Shown one piece after another: positions 13,071 to 25,410 of a DNA stretch of 64,000 nucleotides. The DNA comes from Archilochus colubris (taxonomy: Eukaryota > Chordata > Aves > Apodiformes > Trochilidae), in the NCBI GenBank assembly GCA_023079485.1, contig CM041092.1:15637127-15701126 (forward strand), written 5' to 3'. Below the pieces are notes generated by a model. That model saw only the letters and a program-made list of their open reading frames with translations, searched no databases and was not told where the DNA came from. Numbering within the stretch: position 1 is the stretch's first letter; each line of letters starts with the position of its first letter. A program made the position numbers and the translations under genes.

Positions 13071-15748
13071 TCATTTCAACAATTTCTGTGATGAACACGT
13101 CCTCCAAAAATGAACTGAGAACCATCGTCTTTATTGTGTTCCATCAAATGGTCCTTTCAGTCAGTACCAATGTGTGCTGGATTTGGACCATCTCTTGAGA
13201 TCAGTAAATCATTAAACACCTGCAGAAGGATGTGTCAGAACTGCTAAGCACCAGCTGGTTCACATTCCCAGCTGTGTGAAAGGTGACTAGAGTTGTGAGT
13301 GATCACGTCTCTCCTCAGCTGGAGCAACTGCCTACATCCCTTCTTTTTGCCTGTGGTGAACACAATGAATCATTTTAGCTTAATCTAAAGTGTTAAATTA
13401 CATTATTGTGCATTTGCCCAGGGATAAATTGACTCAGCATTTAGGCTAAGCATTTACTGTAAGGTTTGCATCCAGACAATTACCTCAGCTTAGCTGATGC
13501 TTGGTAACTTGTTAAGCCACAGTATCTTAATTACAAGTCTGAGACCTAAGGCTCTCCGAATACAGACTGGGATTTTAAGATAACGTTGGCTTCTATTTTG
13601 GAAGTTTGGAATAAATTCCAGGGCAAAACTATTCTAAAATAAAGCTCTGCATTATGATCTCCCAGTCAGAAGAGTTTTGTACATAAAACAAGAGTTGCAG
13701 CCATTTCTTTTATAATCCAAACTGTCCACCAGATACAGAAATAAGATTAAAAACTATCCTTGGCATAGCTAATTGCAATTAGAGACTTTTGAAAATTCAA
13801 GCATTCATTCCCCACTTTAACATAGTTCAGCAAAGTGCTTAAGCTCTGACTTGAATGGGATGACTTCAGTGATTAAAATTAACCATGTGCTGAAGCATTT
13901 TGCCGAAGTAAGACCTAAGGAGAACAATATCTTAAAATGACAATTCTTCAGCTGAAAGAACACAGAAGACACTTGTATGAAAATTGTATTTCTTAGACAT
14001 TTTTGATCTCCAGAAACAAAAGACTGCTTGAACATGGCATATGCTGCAGCCTTTGGATATGAATGAGTCTGGTCCTCCGCAAGGTGCCAAATAACTTCCT
14101 AAGGAAAATGTCTTCCATTAGCAGCTAAGAGAGTATACATTTGATGACTCTGCAATACAAACAGCAATAATTTGACCTAGATATTTTGCAATTGGGTTTA
14201 GCAAGTTCCCAAAGGTGTGTGCTCAACAAGAAATCCTGACATTATTTTTTGCATTTTTCTTATTAGGATCAATTCTGACTTCAGCATAATCTGAATAATG
14301 TCATCACTTGCTTGAGACTGACATAATATAATTTAAAGTATTTTTTTGACATGATATAGCTCTATACACAAAGACACTAAAGTAAGTCATGCTGTATACC
14401 AAGATGTGCCACCACAACTGTTAATATTTTGTTCTTAAACAAGGCACAGATATGTGGGATAGGTTTTAATTAGTTTGAATCATTCCTTGATGTTTTGGTG
14501 GGGTAACATAAGCGAATGTGCTTGCTCCTCCCCTACTATTCACCACACATAATAGGTACATCCATGATTTTTTTTGTCCTTACAAATTCTTCTTTCACTC
14601 GCCATGGTAAATAGCATTCCTTTATCAATGGTAAATGCAACTGCAATAACAAAGAAAGAAATGGGAAAGACTGCAGTACAAATTCAGTTCTTATAAATAT
14701 TCCAGGCATTCATGTTAGGCATCAGCTGTGGTTGAAATATGGGATTTGGGGTTGTTTTGTTTTGCTAAAGGATTGCTCTGTTTCAGTTAATTACTGAAGC
14801 GTGGACCTGAAAGAAATACTTTTGTCTCCTTGCCTAAGGAAAGAGTCACACTGCCTTTTCCCTTCCTAAGACCTCCTGCAGTCCTGACTGTGCCATCTCC
14901 CAAGGACTGTAAGAAAAATCTCTCTTTACTCAGTCAGTCCTAAACCTTCAGGGAGTTTTATATAATTCAATGATTTTGATGATGTGGTGGCTCTTCATGG
15001 GTGAACCGCTACTTCAGACAATGGTAGATGCTCCAGCATCCAGATGTCTAAAACTGCAAGGTTCCAGCTTCTTGATCTTTGTGGCTTGTCTGCCTTCTCA
15101 TAGAGATACCTCCTCAAGAACCAGTCTCCTATATGACACTGACAGACACCTATAGATAAAATATTTGGAAAAAATCAGCTGGTTTTGCCCTGGATTCTGA
15201 ACTCCATAAACTGCTCCATTTTCAGAGGAGCTGAACATACCTGGTACATTCAGCCCTCCTGCATGAAGTCTGGCAAACATTGTAGATGATTGAGTTTCTC
15301 ACTCTATGGTAAACGCTGTAGCTAATCCTACATTGATTAACAAAAGAAGTTATTTTCGTAAATAGACACCTCTCCACTCAGAAGCATCCAGTAGATCCAT
15401 TGTACCCTTCTGCTAACAAAGTCATGTTAGCCTCCCAGATAAACCAGTCCAGAAATAAGGGAAGATGGTTTAAAGCGGGCCTGCACAGAGTGCACAGTTA
15501 TTTTAACAAACCATTTTCTGGTGCCTTGACCCAAAGTTCTGCTAGCATGAAAAAGGAAGCCCTGGGATTCCAGTAGAAGCAGAAGCTATTAAGTAGCAGG
15601 GACTGCCCTGCTTTTTATAATTCTGCTGTCATGAGATAGAAGAACCAAGGCTTCAGCACGTGCTTGGTTGAGAGATCCAAGTCTGGTTTTAGAAATCCAT
15701 ACTCTGCTTTTTTTAGACAGATAAAGTCTCTTTGAAGCAGAAGAAAGG

Positions 15749-15763
15749 AAAAAAAAAAAAAAA
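15749..15763 (+). repeat. A-run, 15 bases
   Basis: Uninterrupted run of 15 A flanked by GAAAGG and GGAG. Simple mononucleotide repeat with no attached retrocopy that I can recognise. Confidence 0.9.
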
Positions 15764-15993
15764 GGAGTTTACAGAACCTCACTTGTCCAATTTACCAGCG
15801 TAAGAAAAGGTAGCGCTCTACCTGATGTTACTTTTCACATCCAGATAAAAAGAATATGCCAGGGCAGCTTCTGCCTGTGGTCAGTGGCATGGTGATCTCA
15901 TAAGGATGTTACTGTAGGGAAAGAGATGTATAATATATAAAAGGAAAACACAGGATAATCAATTATAATGGAGGGAGAATTAAGCTATATGCT

Positions 15994-16036
15994 AAAAAAA
16001 AAAAATACAAACAAACAAAAAAACCAACCAAAAAAG
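15994..16036 (+). repeat. A-rich / ACAA low-complexity stretch
   Basis: Twelve A followed by TACAAACAAACAAAAAAACC and AACCAAAAAAG. This is degenerate low-complexity sequence, not a clean microsatellite. Confidence 0.85.
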
Positions 16037-19000
16037 CTATCTGCTTGAGTTTAGTCAGATCTGCTCATGAAGCTAGTTCAGGTGGTGATTTAATAACCTC
16101 TGTGCAAACTCATCAGAGGTGCAAGTCAGGAGTAACAGCAGTGTTACACTCATGTACCAACAGCACAAAGATTGTGGCCATTCACAAGTCTCAGTGCAGC
16201 TGCCATCTTACCATCCATATTCTGGGTCCTGTTGTCTCTGAGCAGCTCTGGGGACTCAGAGAAGGAATACATTAGTGCTCCTCATTGAGAACTGAGGAGG
16301 AATTTTCCAATGGAAGTGTTTGTTGTTGGAAAATGTGGGTTCATTGACAGCTGCACACGTGGCAAGGGTGGACTGACTTCAGTGACACTTTTTTAGTTTT
16401 TATTTTTTACAAGAATAGTTGTCAGGTCCACCATGGAATTTTTATTCAAAACCAGAGCAGAAAACAGCAGCTCCAGAGTGCTCATTTCATTTCAGTGATT
16501 AGTGTGTGAACTCACAGATAGGTTTAAGTCCCTCTTATATCTGATTTGGTTTCTGTGTCCCTGCATCTTTAGTGGGTCCCCTCACCCTGCGGGTGGTTAT
16601 CTGGAGAGAAAAGCATGATCTCTCTTGCTGGAGGGAGCTGTCTCTGTCTTTGTTTTGCTTTGTTTGTTTGTTAAGAATACAGCATTATTTCATGCAGTAA
16701 GAGAAAAAGAAAAACAGAATTCTTGAAATCTCAAGTGATGCCAGGACATATTTTCTACCCAGCTACTTACCATAAATAAAACTGACATTTTATATCTTGG
16801 CCATTGCAGCTAAATGACTGCCATGACTTTTTTTTTCTTCTTAATAAAATAGAAGCCATGTTAACACACACTCGCTACCAGAAAATTTGGGCTTGTTTCA
16901 GTTGGTCCAAAACAGAGATACTGAAATATCAATTTAGAAAGGCACACAAGGGGCTTTTTAAAATTTCATTTATTTCCTGACAAGATCTATTTTCATTTGG
17001 GCAAGTTATCTGCAATCCAGATGGTATCTACAAGGGAGTATGAAGACAGGCACCATTTTTTCCCTCTCTTTTTCTTCCAGGAACCAGATTGCAAATACAT
17101 TTGAAAACAGAGCCATTTAAAAAAGACCTGCTTGAAAAGATCCCAGTTATTATTCTGCAAAGGTGACTAGAACAATTTTTTTTTCCATACAGTTCTTTTC
17201 ACTTTTCTAAGTCCTCAACCAGACATTAACTGACTCACCAGCTTTTAGAACGTTTTATTTTGGCTGAAACATTTCTCAGTGTGCCCTTTGGCAGTGGATT
17301 TTATGCTGCAATGTTGTCAAAAAGTTTACATGAGGAAGTGCAATATTAAGGAATAAGAAACCCAACTTTGTGCCTCCACCTATAACTGCCTACCTCTGCA
17401 CATCTGGCGAATACCTGGGGATGAGATCTTTCCCTTTCCTGGCACAGATCTGATCTTGATCCTAAGTTTTCATTGCATTATACATTTTAATGCATTTCTC
17501 TGCATTCTCAGAGAGTGATTTTTTTATGAGTAAATAACATCAACAATTAATTGCTCAGAATGTTAAGCTCTTAAACTCAGAATTGTGTTGCACAGTGAAC
17601 AGTGGAGTTCACTGTCTCAAGATGAAAACAACAGGCTTATATTTGACAGAACCAAGTTAAACTCCTGCCATGGACTTTCTTACTGTTGATGATGCCTCTG
17701 TAGCCCCTAAGATTAGGTTTTGCACATATATACAAACATACTCAATGGTATATTGCTTTTAGTAAGACCCTTTCATTTGCTTTGAGTCCTGGACTCTGTT
17801 CATGCCATGACTCATGAGCAAACAGCTCTGCAGAACATATTCTTTGATTTGTAATGCTCCCTGCTGTGCCTCTGCACAGTTTTTTATGTCTTTGCTAAGT
17901 TTGCACAGAACACTTTCATAACTATAATCTCCCAAAAGCTGAAATCAATGTGAGCCGAATCCATTACACAAGGGATGCGTTTGCCTTGCTGTTTTGTTTT
18001 TTGAGAACTAGAAGCTTTAAAGCATTCATCGTTGAAGGCAAGAGCACATACTGTCACTCAGGCACCCAAAACCTGTTAGCTATCAGAGGTTATAAGGTAC
18101 CAACAGCAGATTCTTAACCAATGTTTTTTAGCAATCTAGCACCAGTCTAAGGTGCTTAAGCCTCTTTTTTAAATACAAGCTCTTCAGCTATGTTTGCGCT
18201 GCCTCCAGTAAAAAGTACTTGAGTTCAGAGCAAGCCAAAGGCCTTGAGACACTGGCACCTGCACTTAAGGTGGGATTGCAAGTCTCAGCCAGGTTCCACC
18301 ACCTCAGGAAAGCATTTACCTGACAGAAAATCCTGAGTTCAGCTCACAAGTCCGACCTGGTTCAGCTTTTTAGGTTTGATCAAGTGACAGGAAGCTGACA
18401 GACCCCATATTCACTTTTCCAGACATAAGCACAGTGAAGGGGAATGGCTTAGCTAACATGTCAGGTAGGACAAACCCTGAGTGCTTCCAAATTGCTCATC
18501 CACCTTTTGTCCCTAGCTCCCATTTCAGTGCCATTTGCAAATCTAACCCCCAGCTGCCCTAGGTTAACCTGGTAGTTGCAAACAGCCCTGGCAGAAACAT
18601 GTTTTCTCCCATTCCATCCTCTGGCATCTGAACGCTTCAGAAATGCTGAGGGATCCAGGATTTACAACACCTCTGCCAAGAGGAAGCTTGTACTACCTGC
18701 TCTTATTGACAGATGGAGAGTTTAATGATGCAATTATTTAGCAGAGATTGTCACAAAAATCCCCAGCTAAGTGGAGATTGATCTAAATTATTTTATATTT
18801 CCTTGGAAGTCTCCCTCCTTCTCCTTCTTGCCTCAGATCTGAGGAACAGCTAAGACATTAACTGGAAAGTGAGAACTAGATGGGAAATTTTGTCCCAGTC
18901 TCTTTTGTTCTCCTCACAGGACACTTTATCATGTTGGGGACTTCAAAGGACTGCACCAGATAAGCAGAGGAGAAACACAGATTAGCTGGGACATCAACAA

Positions 19001-19687
19001 GCGTTGGATGAGGTCAATTAAAAGCCAAATTAAACAAATGAAGCTTTCAGCTGTGAACCAGACAGGAAGAAGCAGTCAAGTTGCAAAGGTTGGAGATGAA
19101 ATGAATTCCAAAGGGCTGATGCAGAACAGGAGCATGGGAGTGGGAAGGGCAGAGGGAGCTGGGGGGATAGTACCGTCCGCCTATTGTCTTCAGAAAGGAC
19201 AAAAACTCATCTGGATCTGTCCTACCTGGAGGAGCTGGAAGGGAAATGCCCTAGCCAGGCTAAGAACTGCTTTGGTGTCTACTGAAAATAAGGCAAAGCA
19301 GAGCCCCAGAGTGAGGGTCGGGGTGAGGACAAGCTGTGCTACAGAGCAATGGCCCTGCAGAGAGGAGAGTCAGGTTTTGTGCCAAGTGGATTCTGGGTCA
19401 CGTAACCTGAGCTGAGCTGCTGAGTCATTCTGCAGAGCCTTCCAAAAGTGATTTGGTCCACCTCCTGCTGCCTCAGTCAAACCTGTCTTGAAACAGGGGT
19501 CAGGACAGCTGGGAACCATGCTGTGAAAACAAGGTGTGGGCTGAATATGCCATAGGTGACCAGGTAAAGGGCTTGGTGCTCAGCCCTCAATGGGACCCTC
19601 TGAGTCAACAGCTGAATACCCCTGAAATGCTGGGATAAAAAAGCTGGGTTTGTTTCATAGTAGAATTTTTTTTAAAAGTCTTGGGAT

Positions 19688-19713
19688 TTTGCTTTGGCAA
19701 TTTGCTTTGGCAA
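19688..19713 (+). repeat. 13 bp tandem duplication
   Basis: TTTGCTTTGGCAA occurs twice head to tail with no spacer. The short length and perfect identity suggest a recent slippage duplication. Each unit contains a TTGGCA nuclear-factor-I-type half site, which is likely coincidental. Confidence 0.85.
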
Positions 19714-22514
19714 ATCTTCAGGTTTATACATGTATAATGTGGCAAAGTCTGTCTTATCAGAAGCAAATTTATGTGGGTTAAGAATAGGCAACTCTTTCCC
19801 TGTGTAGTCCAGCATCCATCAATTTTTGGTCTAAGTTTGTTTTGTGGTCTTGTTTTGCTCTGATTCTGCTCTATCAGAAGACAAGTTGCTCTCTGGAATA
19901 TAGCAGCCATACAGGTATCTGAAAGTCATACTTGCTGTTTCATGGGTCACCTAATCAGACAGTATCCATCTGCTCTCTCACTTAGAGCAGACTTGTCATA
20001 TTCTGAGTCAAAACAGTGGCTGTTTTCTGAATTCTCCTTTCTGTTCTTCAACGCCCTTTTTGAAGTGTGAACAACTGCTGTCCTTGTAGCAGTGACAGAT
20101 GAGAGTGATTTGTAAACAGGTCATACTCTTCCCCTAGGCTACTTTGACAATATTTTTTGCTAACATCTCCTGGGTTTAGTCCCCTGACCATTAAAAAAAT
20201 AAAAATAAAAAAGGTACTTAAATTCAAATGACTGTTCCAAACCACTTTCCAGAGTCATTGCTTCTCTTGCTTTGATCTTCTAGCTCCCAAGTTTGCCATC
20301 TACTTGTATCCTTCCTTTGTAAACGGAAATAATATTAATGATCTCAAAATTACTGTCTTCCAGCTTATGCTCCCATGTGGGCCATCTGACTCCATGAAGA
20401 AACTTCAACCAGCAAAGTATAATCTCAAAGACATTATGTTCCCCAATAAACGGTGGCAGATTAGAGGAGCTTTGCCAAGGGAAAAGCTGCAGTGTGATTC
20501 CAGTGATTATCTATTATGCTCTTCCAGAGTTTGTAACCAGCTGCCAGTATGTGACTACTTACCAAGATCTATGAACAGGAGAGGAAATCACAAAACAGTT
20601 ATGAGATGTAGGAGCATGGCAAGAGCCATACAGGAGAGAGAGGGTTGTTGCATGGTAATGATGACAGGGGAGATACTGGGGTGCAGATCCATAGGAAAAA
20701 AATTTTCATTACTTTCTCTTTCCAGGGGATGTTTCATTTGGATCCATGCCTGGATCAGAACACATTTTACTTGAACAAACCTTTCCTTGCAAAGCAACCT
20801 AGTTCCAGTAAGACACACAGCATTCCTTCTGCCTATTTACTGCCATCACAAAGAAAAGAACTTGGAGGTCCCTCCAACCATTTATCTTCAGTATTTCAGT
20901 TTATATTTCTTTTCTTCTTAAGAACCACAGGACAAGTCAAACTGTTCCCTTCAGGCTGATTTCCATCACTCCCAGAATTGTGTTCAAATACACTTATAGC
21001 CCACTAATTAACACAACCTATCATGAGCTGACATGCACCTCTGTCTGTAAATCAGTATCCTTCATGCCTCCAGAATATGGATGGATTTAAATAGCATCCT
21101 TGAAGACAGCTGAAGCAAGTTAATTAGGGATTGACTAACACAGTAAATCTATTTTTAGCTGTCAATTTATATCTGGTTACCTTGTTACGGGAACCTTATG
21201 CAATGCTAGTAAATTCTTAACTAAGGAGATATATTGGACAACAAAATTATTTCACTGTTAACTCTTTGAGTCTTTCTCTTCAGAGTAAATACAAGACTTC
21301 AAGAAGCAATATGTTTGACAGATTTATTTTCCTTTCAATGCTGTAGTTGAAAAGGGGTTTATTTTTTCCCTCAAGATTTCCTCTGAAGCTATGCAGGCTA
21401 CCAATAAAAAAAAATTGAAAATTGTGATGAAACACCTGCCACCAGGAGCAATTTATTGAAAGAAATTTGTTTTATGTGATCTGTTAGGAGCAGCATTTTG
21501 GGGCGTGCATTTTTAAAAGACTGGTATTTTAGCATACAGACACAATATAAACTTTTCTGGGCAGCAGGAAAGCATTAGTATGGCAACACTGACCTGAGTA
21601 GTCCAGGGGTGACAGTGCCAGAAAGTGAATCGATGTTCACAGACAGAAAACACCAGGCAGAGCAAGTCCCCTTTAATCTGTCTCTCCAAGGAGGGAAGAG
21701 GAGGCTCAATTTTAACTTTGTTTTTACCTTTGCAGCTCTGCTAAGATTGTCCCTGGATCCAAGTAGGGACAGAGTTTGGCCCACTGACTATGGAACGGGA
21801 GTAGGGGCTGATGCAATCAAACCCATATGCAGAGGCATCTGGCCAGTGAGACAAAATGTCTTGGGAGCCAGGGCACGATGCTGTGAAATGCTTGATCCAG
21901 CACAGCAAGATGTTTTCCTTCTTTGCAAGCCCTAATATGAGAACAAGGCACACTGAGTATATATAGCTCTGGGGATCTGGATGGAGAGATTTTGTGTCCT
22001 CAAAATGCATATATAAATAAATAATTTGCTGGACAAAGGGGGACAGCATTGCCCAGCTTGGAAGGAATCTCTGTTTTTGGAAGGCTCAAGGGAGGTCAAA
22101 TGGCACCAAGCCACTTCTAAAAATTGATTTGGAGGGCACAGCATGTGCAGGTTTCCAAGCAATGAGTAAGCACCATGACATCAAGGAAAGGTTTTGTAGT
22201 GGGATGAAGAATTCCCACTGGTGACGTGTCTTGGGGATGCAGAGCCAGGTAAATGGTAGAAGCTCCCTAGAGAGAGAGACTCTTGAAACATGGTATCACA
22301 TAACCCTAGAAGATGAAGTTCAGACTTCTCTAAAGAGACAAAGAAGATTATTTCATGGGATCACAGATGAGGGCAGAACCAAGGCCTGTCTAATGCCAGG
22401 TCCTGGTTCAAACAGTCAGAAAGGAGTAAAATGTTAAAATCAGTTTCATGGGATGAAAAAAGTCCCAGATCATAAATTAGGTCTTTGTCTAATCTATGGT
22501 AATCTAAATCATCC

Positions 22515-22542
22515 TACACTAGGTAAGACTAGGCCTAGTGTA
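22515..22542. repeat. Short perfect inverted repeat
   Basis: TACACTAGG (22515-22523) and its exact reverse complement CCTAGTGTA (22534-22542) flank 10 bases, giving a possible 9 bp stem. No downstream T-tract or coding gene gives it a terminator role, and in animal DNA none is expected. Confidence 0.75.
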
Positions 22543-23203
22543 ATTTTCAAAAGTATAATAATAAAGATTCATTCCAGTAACTGTGAAATTCATCAGAAAA
22601 AGTAGAGACTTTTTATTTTCCTTGTAACCTCACAAAGATTTTTGGACATACACCCCATGGTAAAGACTTCTTCAGTTCATCTATACACTGTTATAAAATA
22701 AACACACACACATATTTACTCTGCCCCAGTTCTGAGTTTCTGCTGCTCTTTTATGTCACTGACTGAAACAAGGAATCCACTGCTATTCCCTAGCTCCTAG
22801 CTCCTCTGATCTGCACAGGCTAGAAGGCAGGATCCATCCTATACCCTCCATGGCAGCAGTTATGCAGCTGGAATAGACTCACCTCCCAGTTTCTGGCCTC
22901 CAGCTGCAGGGATCAGCTCCCTGTTCCAAGGAAAGCAGCCCTGCCTGCAGGACCTCACTAATTGTGCTCCACGTGTGGGTGTGTGGAAGTAAGTTTGACT
23001 CATGCTGCCAGTCAGCACCACTGGGGCAGGAGGCGTAAGACTTGATGGCCCTTGTAAGTATTACCTTATCTTCTGGAGCTGATCGATGCTTTTCTTACAA
23101 GTGAAGTACCTAATCCTCTTTTATCTCTCCTGAGCACTGGGCCTCCACGTTAGCCTCAGGCAAGCCTAATCCCTGTATTAATTATTGGTTGCATTTTCTA
23201 AAG

Positions 23204-23710
23204 CTTCTTTTCTTTTCTTTTCTTTTCTTTTCTTTTCTTTTCTTTTCTTTTCTTTTCTTTTCTTTTCTTTCTTTTCTTTTCTTTTCTTTTCTTTTCTTTT
23301 CTTTCTTTTTTCTTTTCTTTTCTTTCTTTTCTTTTCTTTTCTTTCTTTCTTTTCTTTTCTTTCTTTCTTTCTTTTCTTTCTTTCTTTTTTTCTCCCTCCC
23401 TCTCCTCTCCTCTCCCTCCTCCCTCTCCCTCCCTCTCCTCTCCTCCCTCTCTCCTCTCCTCTCCTCTCCCTCTCCCTCTCCCCTCCTCCTCTCCCTCTCC
23501 CTCTCCTCTCCTCTCCCCTCTCCTCTCCTCTCCTCTCTCCTCTCCTCTCCCCTCCCTCTCCTCCTCCTCCCTCTCCCTCCCTCTCCTCTCCCTCTCTCCT
23601 CTCCTCTCCTCTCCTCTCCTCTCCTCTCCTCTCCTCTCCTCTCTCCTCTCTCCTCTCCGCTCTTCTTCTCTTCTCTTCTCTTCTCTTCTCTTCTCTACTC
23701 TCCTCTTTTC
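23204..23710 (+). repeat. Long polypyrimidine satellite-like tract
   Basis: The plus strand from 23204 to 23658 (455 bases) contains only C and T. A single G at 23659 and a single A at 23697 interrupt it before it ends at 23710. Three blocks follow each other: TTTTC/TTTC repeats (about 23204-23390), CTCCT/CCCTCT repeats (about 23391-23658, with a clean CTCCT run near 23597-23641) and TTCTC repeats (about 23660-23696). The opposite strand is pure purine. Open frames of about 180 codons on both strands across it are low-complexity artefacts. Mirror-symmetric purine/pyrimidine DNA of this kind can form intramolecular triplexes. Confidence 0.97.
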
Positions 23711-25325
23711 AGACTCTGTCACTCCTAAAGTGAAATCCTGTCACCCTTCCCTCATAATGGATTCACATCTGTTTCTGTAGTCTCTCAGTGTCACAGCAAG
23801 CTCTGATTTACCACCAGTAGGCAGATCTGGGGGTCAGAGGGAGTTTTCAGGAGGGAAGATTGGCAGATTAAAAATGCAGAACTTGTGGGTAATGAACTGA
23901 ACAAGTCTTCATGATGGCATCAGACTACAAGCCAAACTCAGGGAGCCAACCTCAGCTTCATGCCTCCAGTCTTGCTTCTCAACTACTTACACTGGTTCCA
24001 CTTCATAGTATCCACATGTGTGTCCTGAGGCTTTACATAGCAAAATGAGCAAGAAGGTGAAACCAGGTGTGTATCTGACCCAGAAACCACCTCCCCAACT
24101 CCCCTTTCCTATGCTGCTTTCAGCAAATTCAAAAAATGAGAGGTGGTGAGCCCTGGTAGAGGACTCTCCCCTGTTTAAGGAGAACCATACTGCTTTCTAC
24201 ATACCATAGCACAGGTGCAAGTAAGTAAACCTCAGGCATGTGCATTTCATTTTTTCCAAATATAAATCACATCTTTGTAATAACCCCAGGCCCAAGCCTA
24301 TTGTAGCTCCCAAGAATGAATTTTTTTTGCTGTACTTGCCTCTCTGTCTGCACTGTCAGCATACAGGATCCCTCAGCACCTCCCACGTGCTTCTGTTGCT
24401 TTCCAGCCACCCTTGGCATAACCTCAGAGAGGTCACATCACACCCCACACTACAGTAGGGCCATTTGTTCCAGATTTGGAATGGTTTCTTACCCAATTTC
24501 ACCCCCACCTGCACCCAGGGCTACCTTGGCATTTCCCAGATGGAGCTGGATTTCTAAGGGTAACATTCACATGAAAGCTTTGATCAAAGCACCTGGGTCA
24601 ACTCTTTTCCTCTGCTTCCAAGATGAAGAAGTTGGAAAGCTATGATACTCTTGAAAATGCCCTCAGCTTCTGGAGAGGCAACCACACTTCATCTCCCATG
24701 GGCCTGATGTGGACCAGAGTGAAGGAAGCTTTCCTGGGCATAGGTGGCAGGCCTGATTTTCCCCTATCATTTACGCCTGCAAAGAGAGTCACTGGGTTTG
24801 GACTATCTGCTTCTTCTACTGTTAAAACTGTCTCAATTTCACCTCCCACCCCTGGCCACTCTCACTCTGAGTCATGGCTCTGCATATCTCAGCCCCTTAC
24901 ACATCTGCAGCAAGGTTACATGAGGCAAAGGAGAGCATGGCTTGCTCTGCAGCGAAGATTCTGCAGCAGCTCCCTCCTGTAGGGTGAGGAACTGGATGCT
25001 AAAAGGAACTCCCTCCATGTTGCAACCTGCTCTCGCTCTGACTCAGTCCAATGCAGACCAGTCAGGGCAATGTCAGACAGTTTCCCACCTTAAGGACTCT
25101 CCCAGCTGCTGCCTTCTGGTGTAGCCTTCCACCAGCTGCAGCTGTAGGTAGGTGTATATTTAGATGTATACACATGCACACAGACACACACATACATGTA
25201 CAAACTAAAATCACCACTGATTATAAAGAGAAGAGACTGCACACCCAAGTGATTGGCCTAACTTTGGTTTGGTGTCATTAATCCTGTCCACAGATCCTCC
25301 ACATGAAAAATAATAATTTAACAAG
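23711..25325. other. Non-coding unique sequence
   Basis: No gene is supported. Overlapping short frames at 24240-24982 lack recognisable domains. A CA/TA-rich patch (ACACATGCACACAGACACACACATACATG) lies at about 25168-25198, too interrupted to call a clean microsatellite. The segment separates the polypyrimidine tract from the first CR1 end. Confidence 0.7.
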
Positions 25326-25410
25326 AAATCCATGCCCATGTCAGGGTAGATTGGAACTAGATGATCTTTAAGGCTCCCTCCTCCATCCCAAACCATTCTA
25401 TGATTCTATG
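25326..25410 (+). mobile_element. CR1 LINE 3'-end fragment
   Basis: About 85 bases with CCATGCCCATGTCAGGGTAG, then TTGGAACTAGATGATCTTTA, then AACCATTCTATGATTCTATG, in the standard order of a bird CR1 3' end. It is severely 5' truncated, as usual for CR1, and its left edge is approximate. No coding sequence remains. Confidence 0.92.

Larger units (their letters stand above)
13071..23203. other. Non-coding AT-rich unique sequence
   Basis: About 10 kb with no supportable gene. The longest frames (135 codons at 19008-19415 plus, 156 codons at 20304-20774 plus) show no known domain. Small features: A-run at 15749-15763, A/ACAA-rich stretch at 15994-16036, 13 bp tandem duplication at 19688-19713, A-rich patch near 20193-20211, short inverted repeat at 22515-22542. 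A MIR-like word near 20312-20345 was too weak to list. The 13370-13560 interval looks conserved and is discussed in the findings. Confidence 0.7.

Noticed and set aside
19008..19415. 135-codon frame in a purine-rich stretch
   Set aside because: Basic, low-information composition; no family recognised and no exon structure.
20312..20345. MIR-like word (TTGTAAACGGAAATAATATT)
   Set aside because: A single weak word without the accompanying MIR core.
20304..20774. 156-codon plus-strand frame
   Set aside because: No recognisable domain, overlapping antisense frame, no continuation by splicing; chance length is plausible in 64 kb.
21957..21966. TATATATAG, like a TATA box
   Set aside because: No downstream transcript, initiator or frame to support a promoter.
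23185..23733. Open frames of about 175-182 codons on both strands
   Set aside because: They are translations of the C/T simple repeat, giving only Ser/Phe/Leu/Pro or Arg/Glu/Lys runs.
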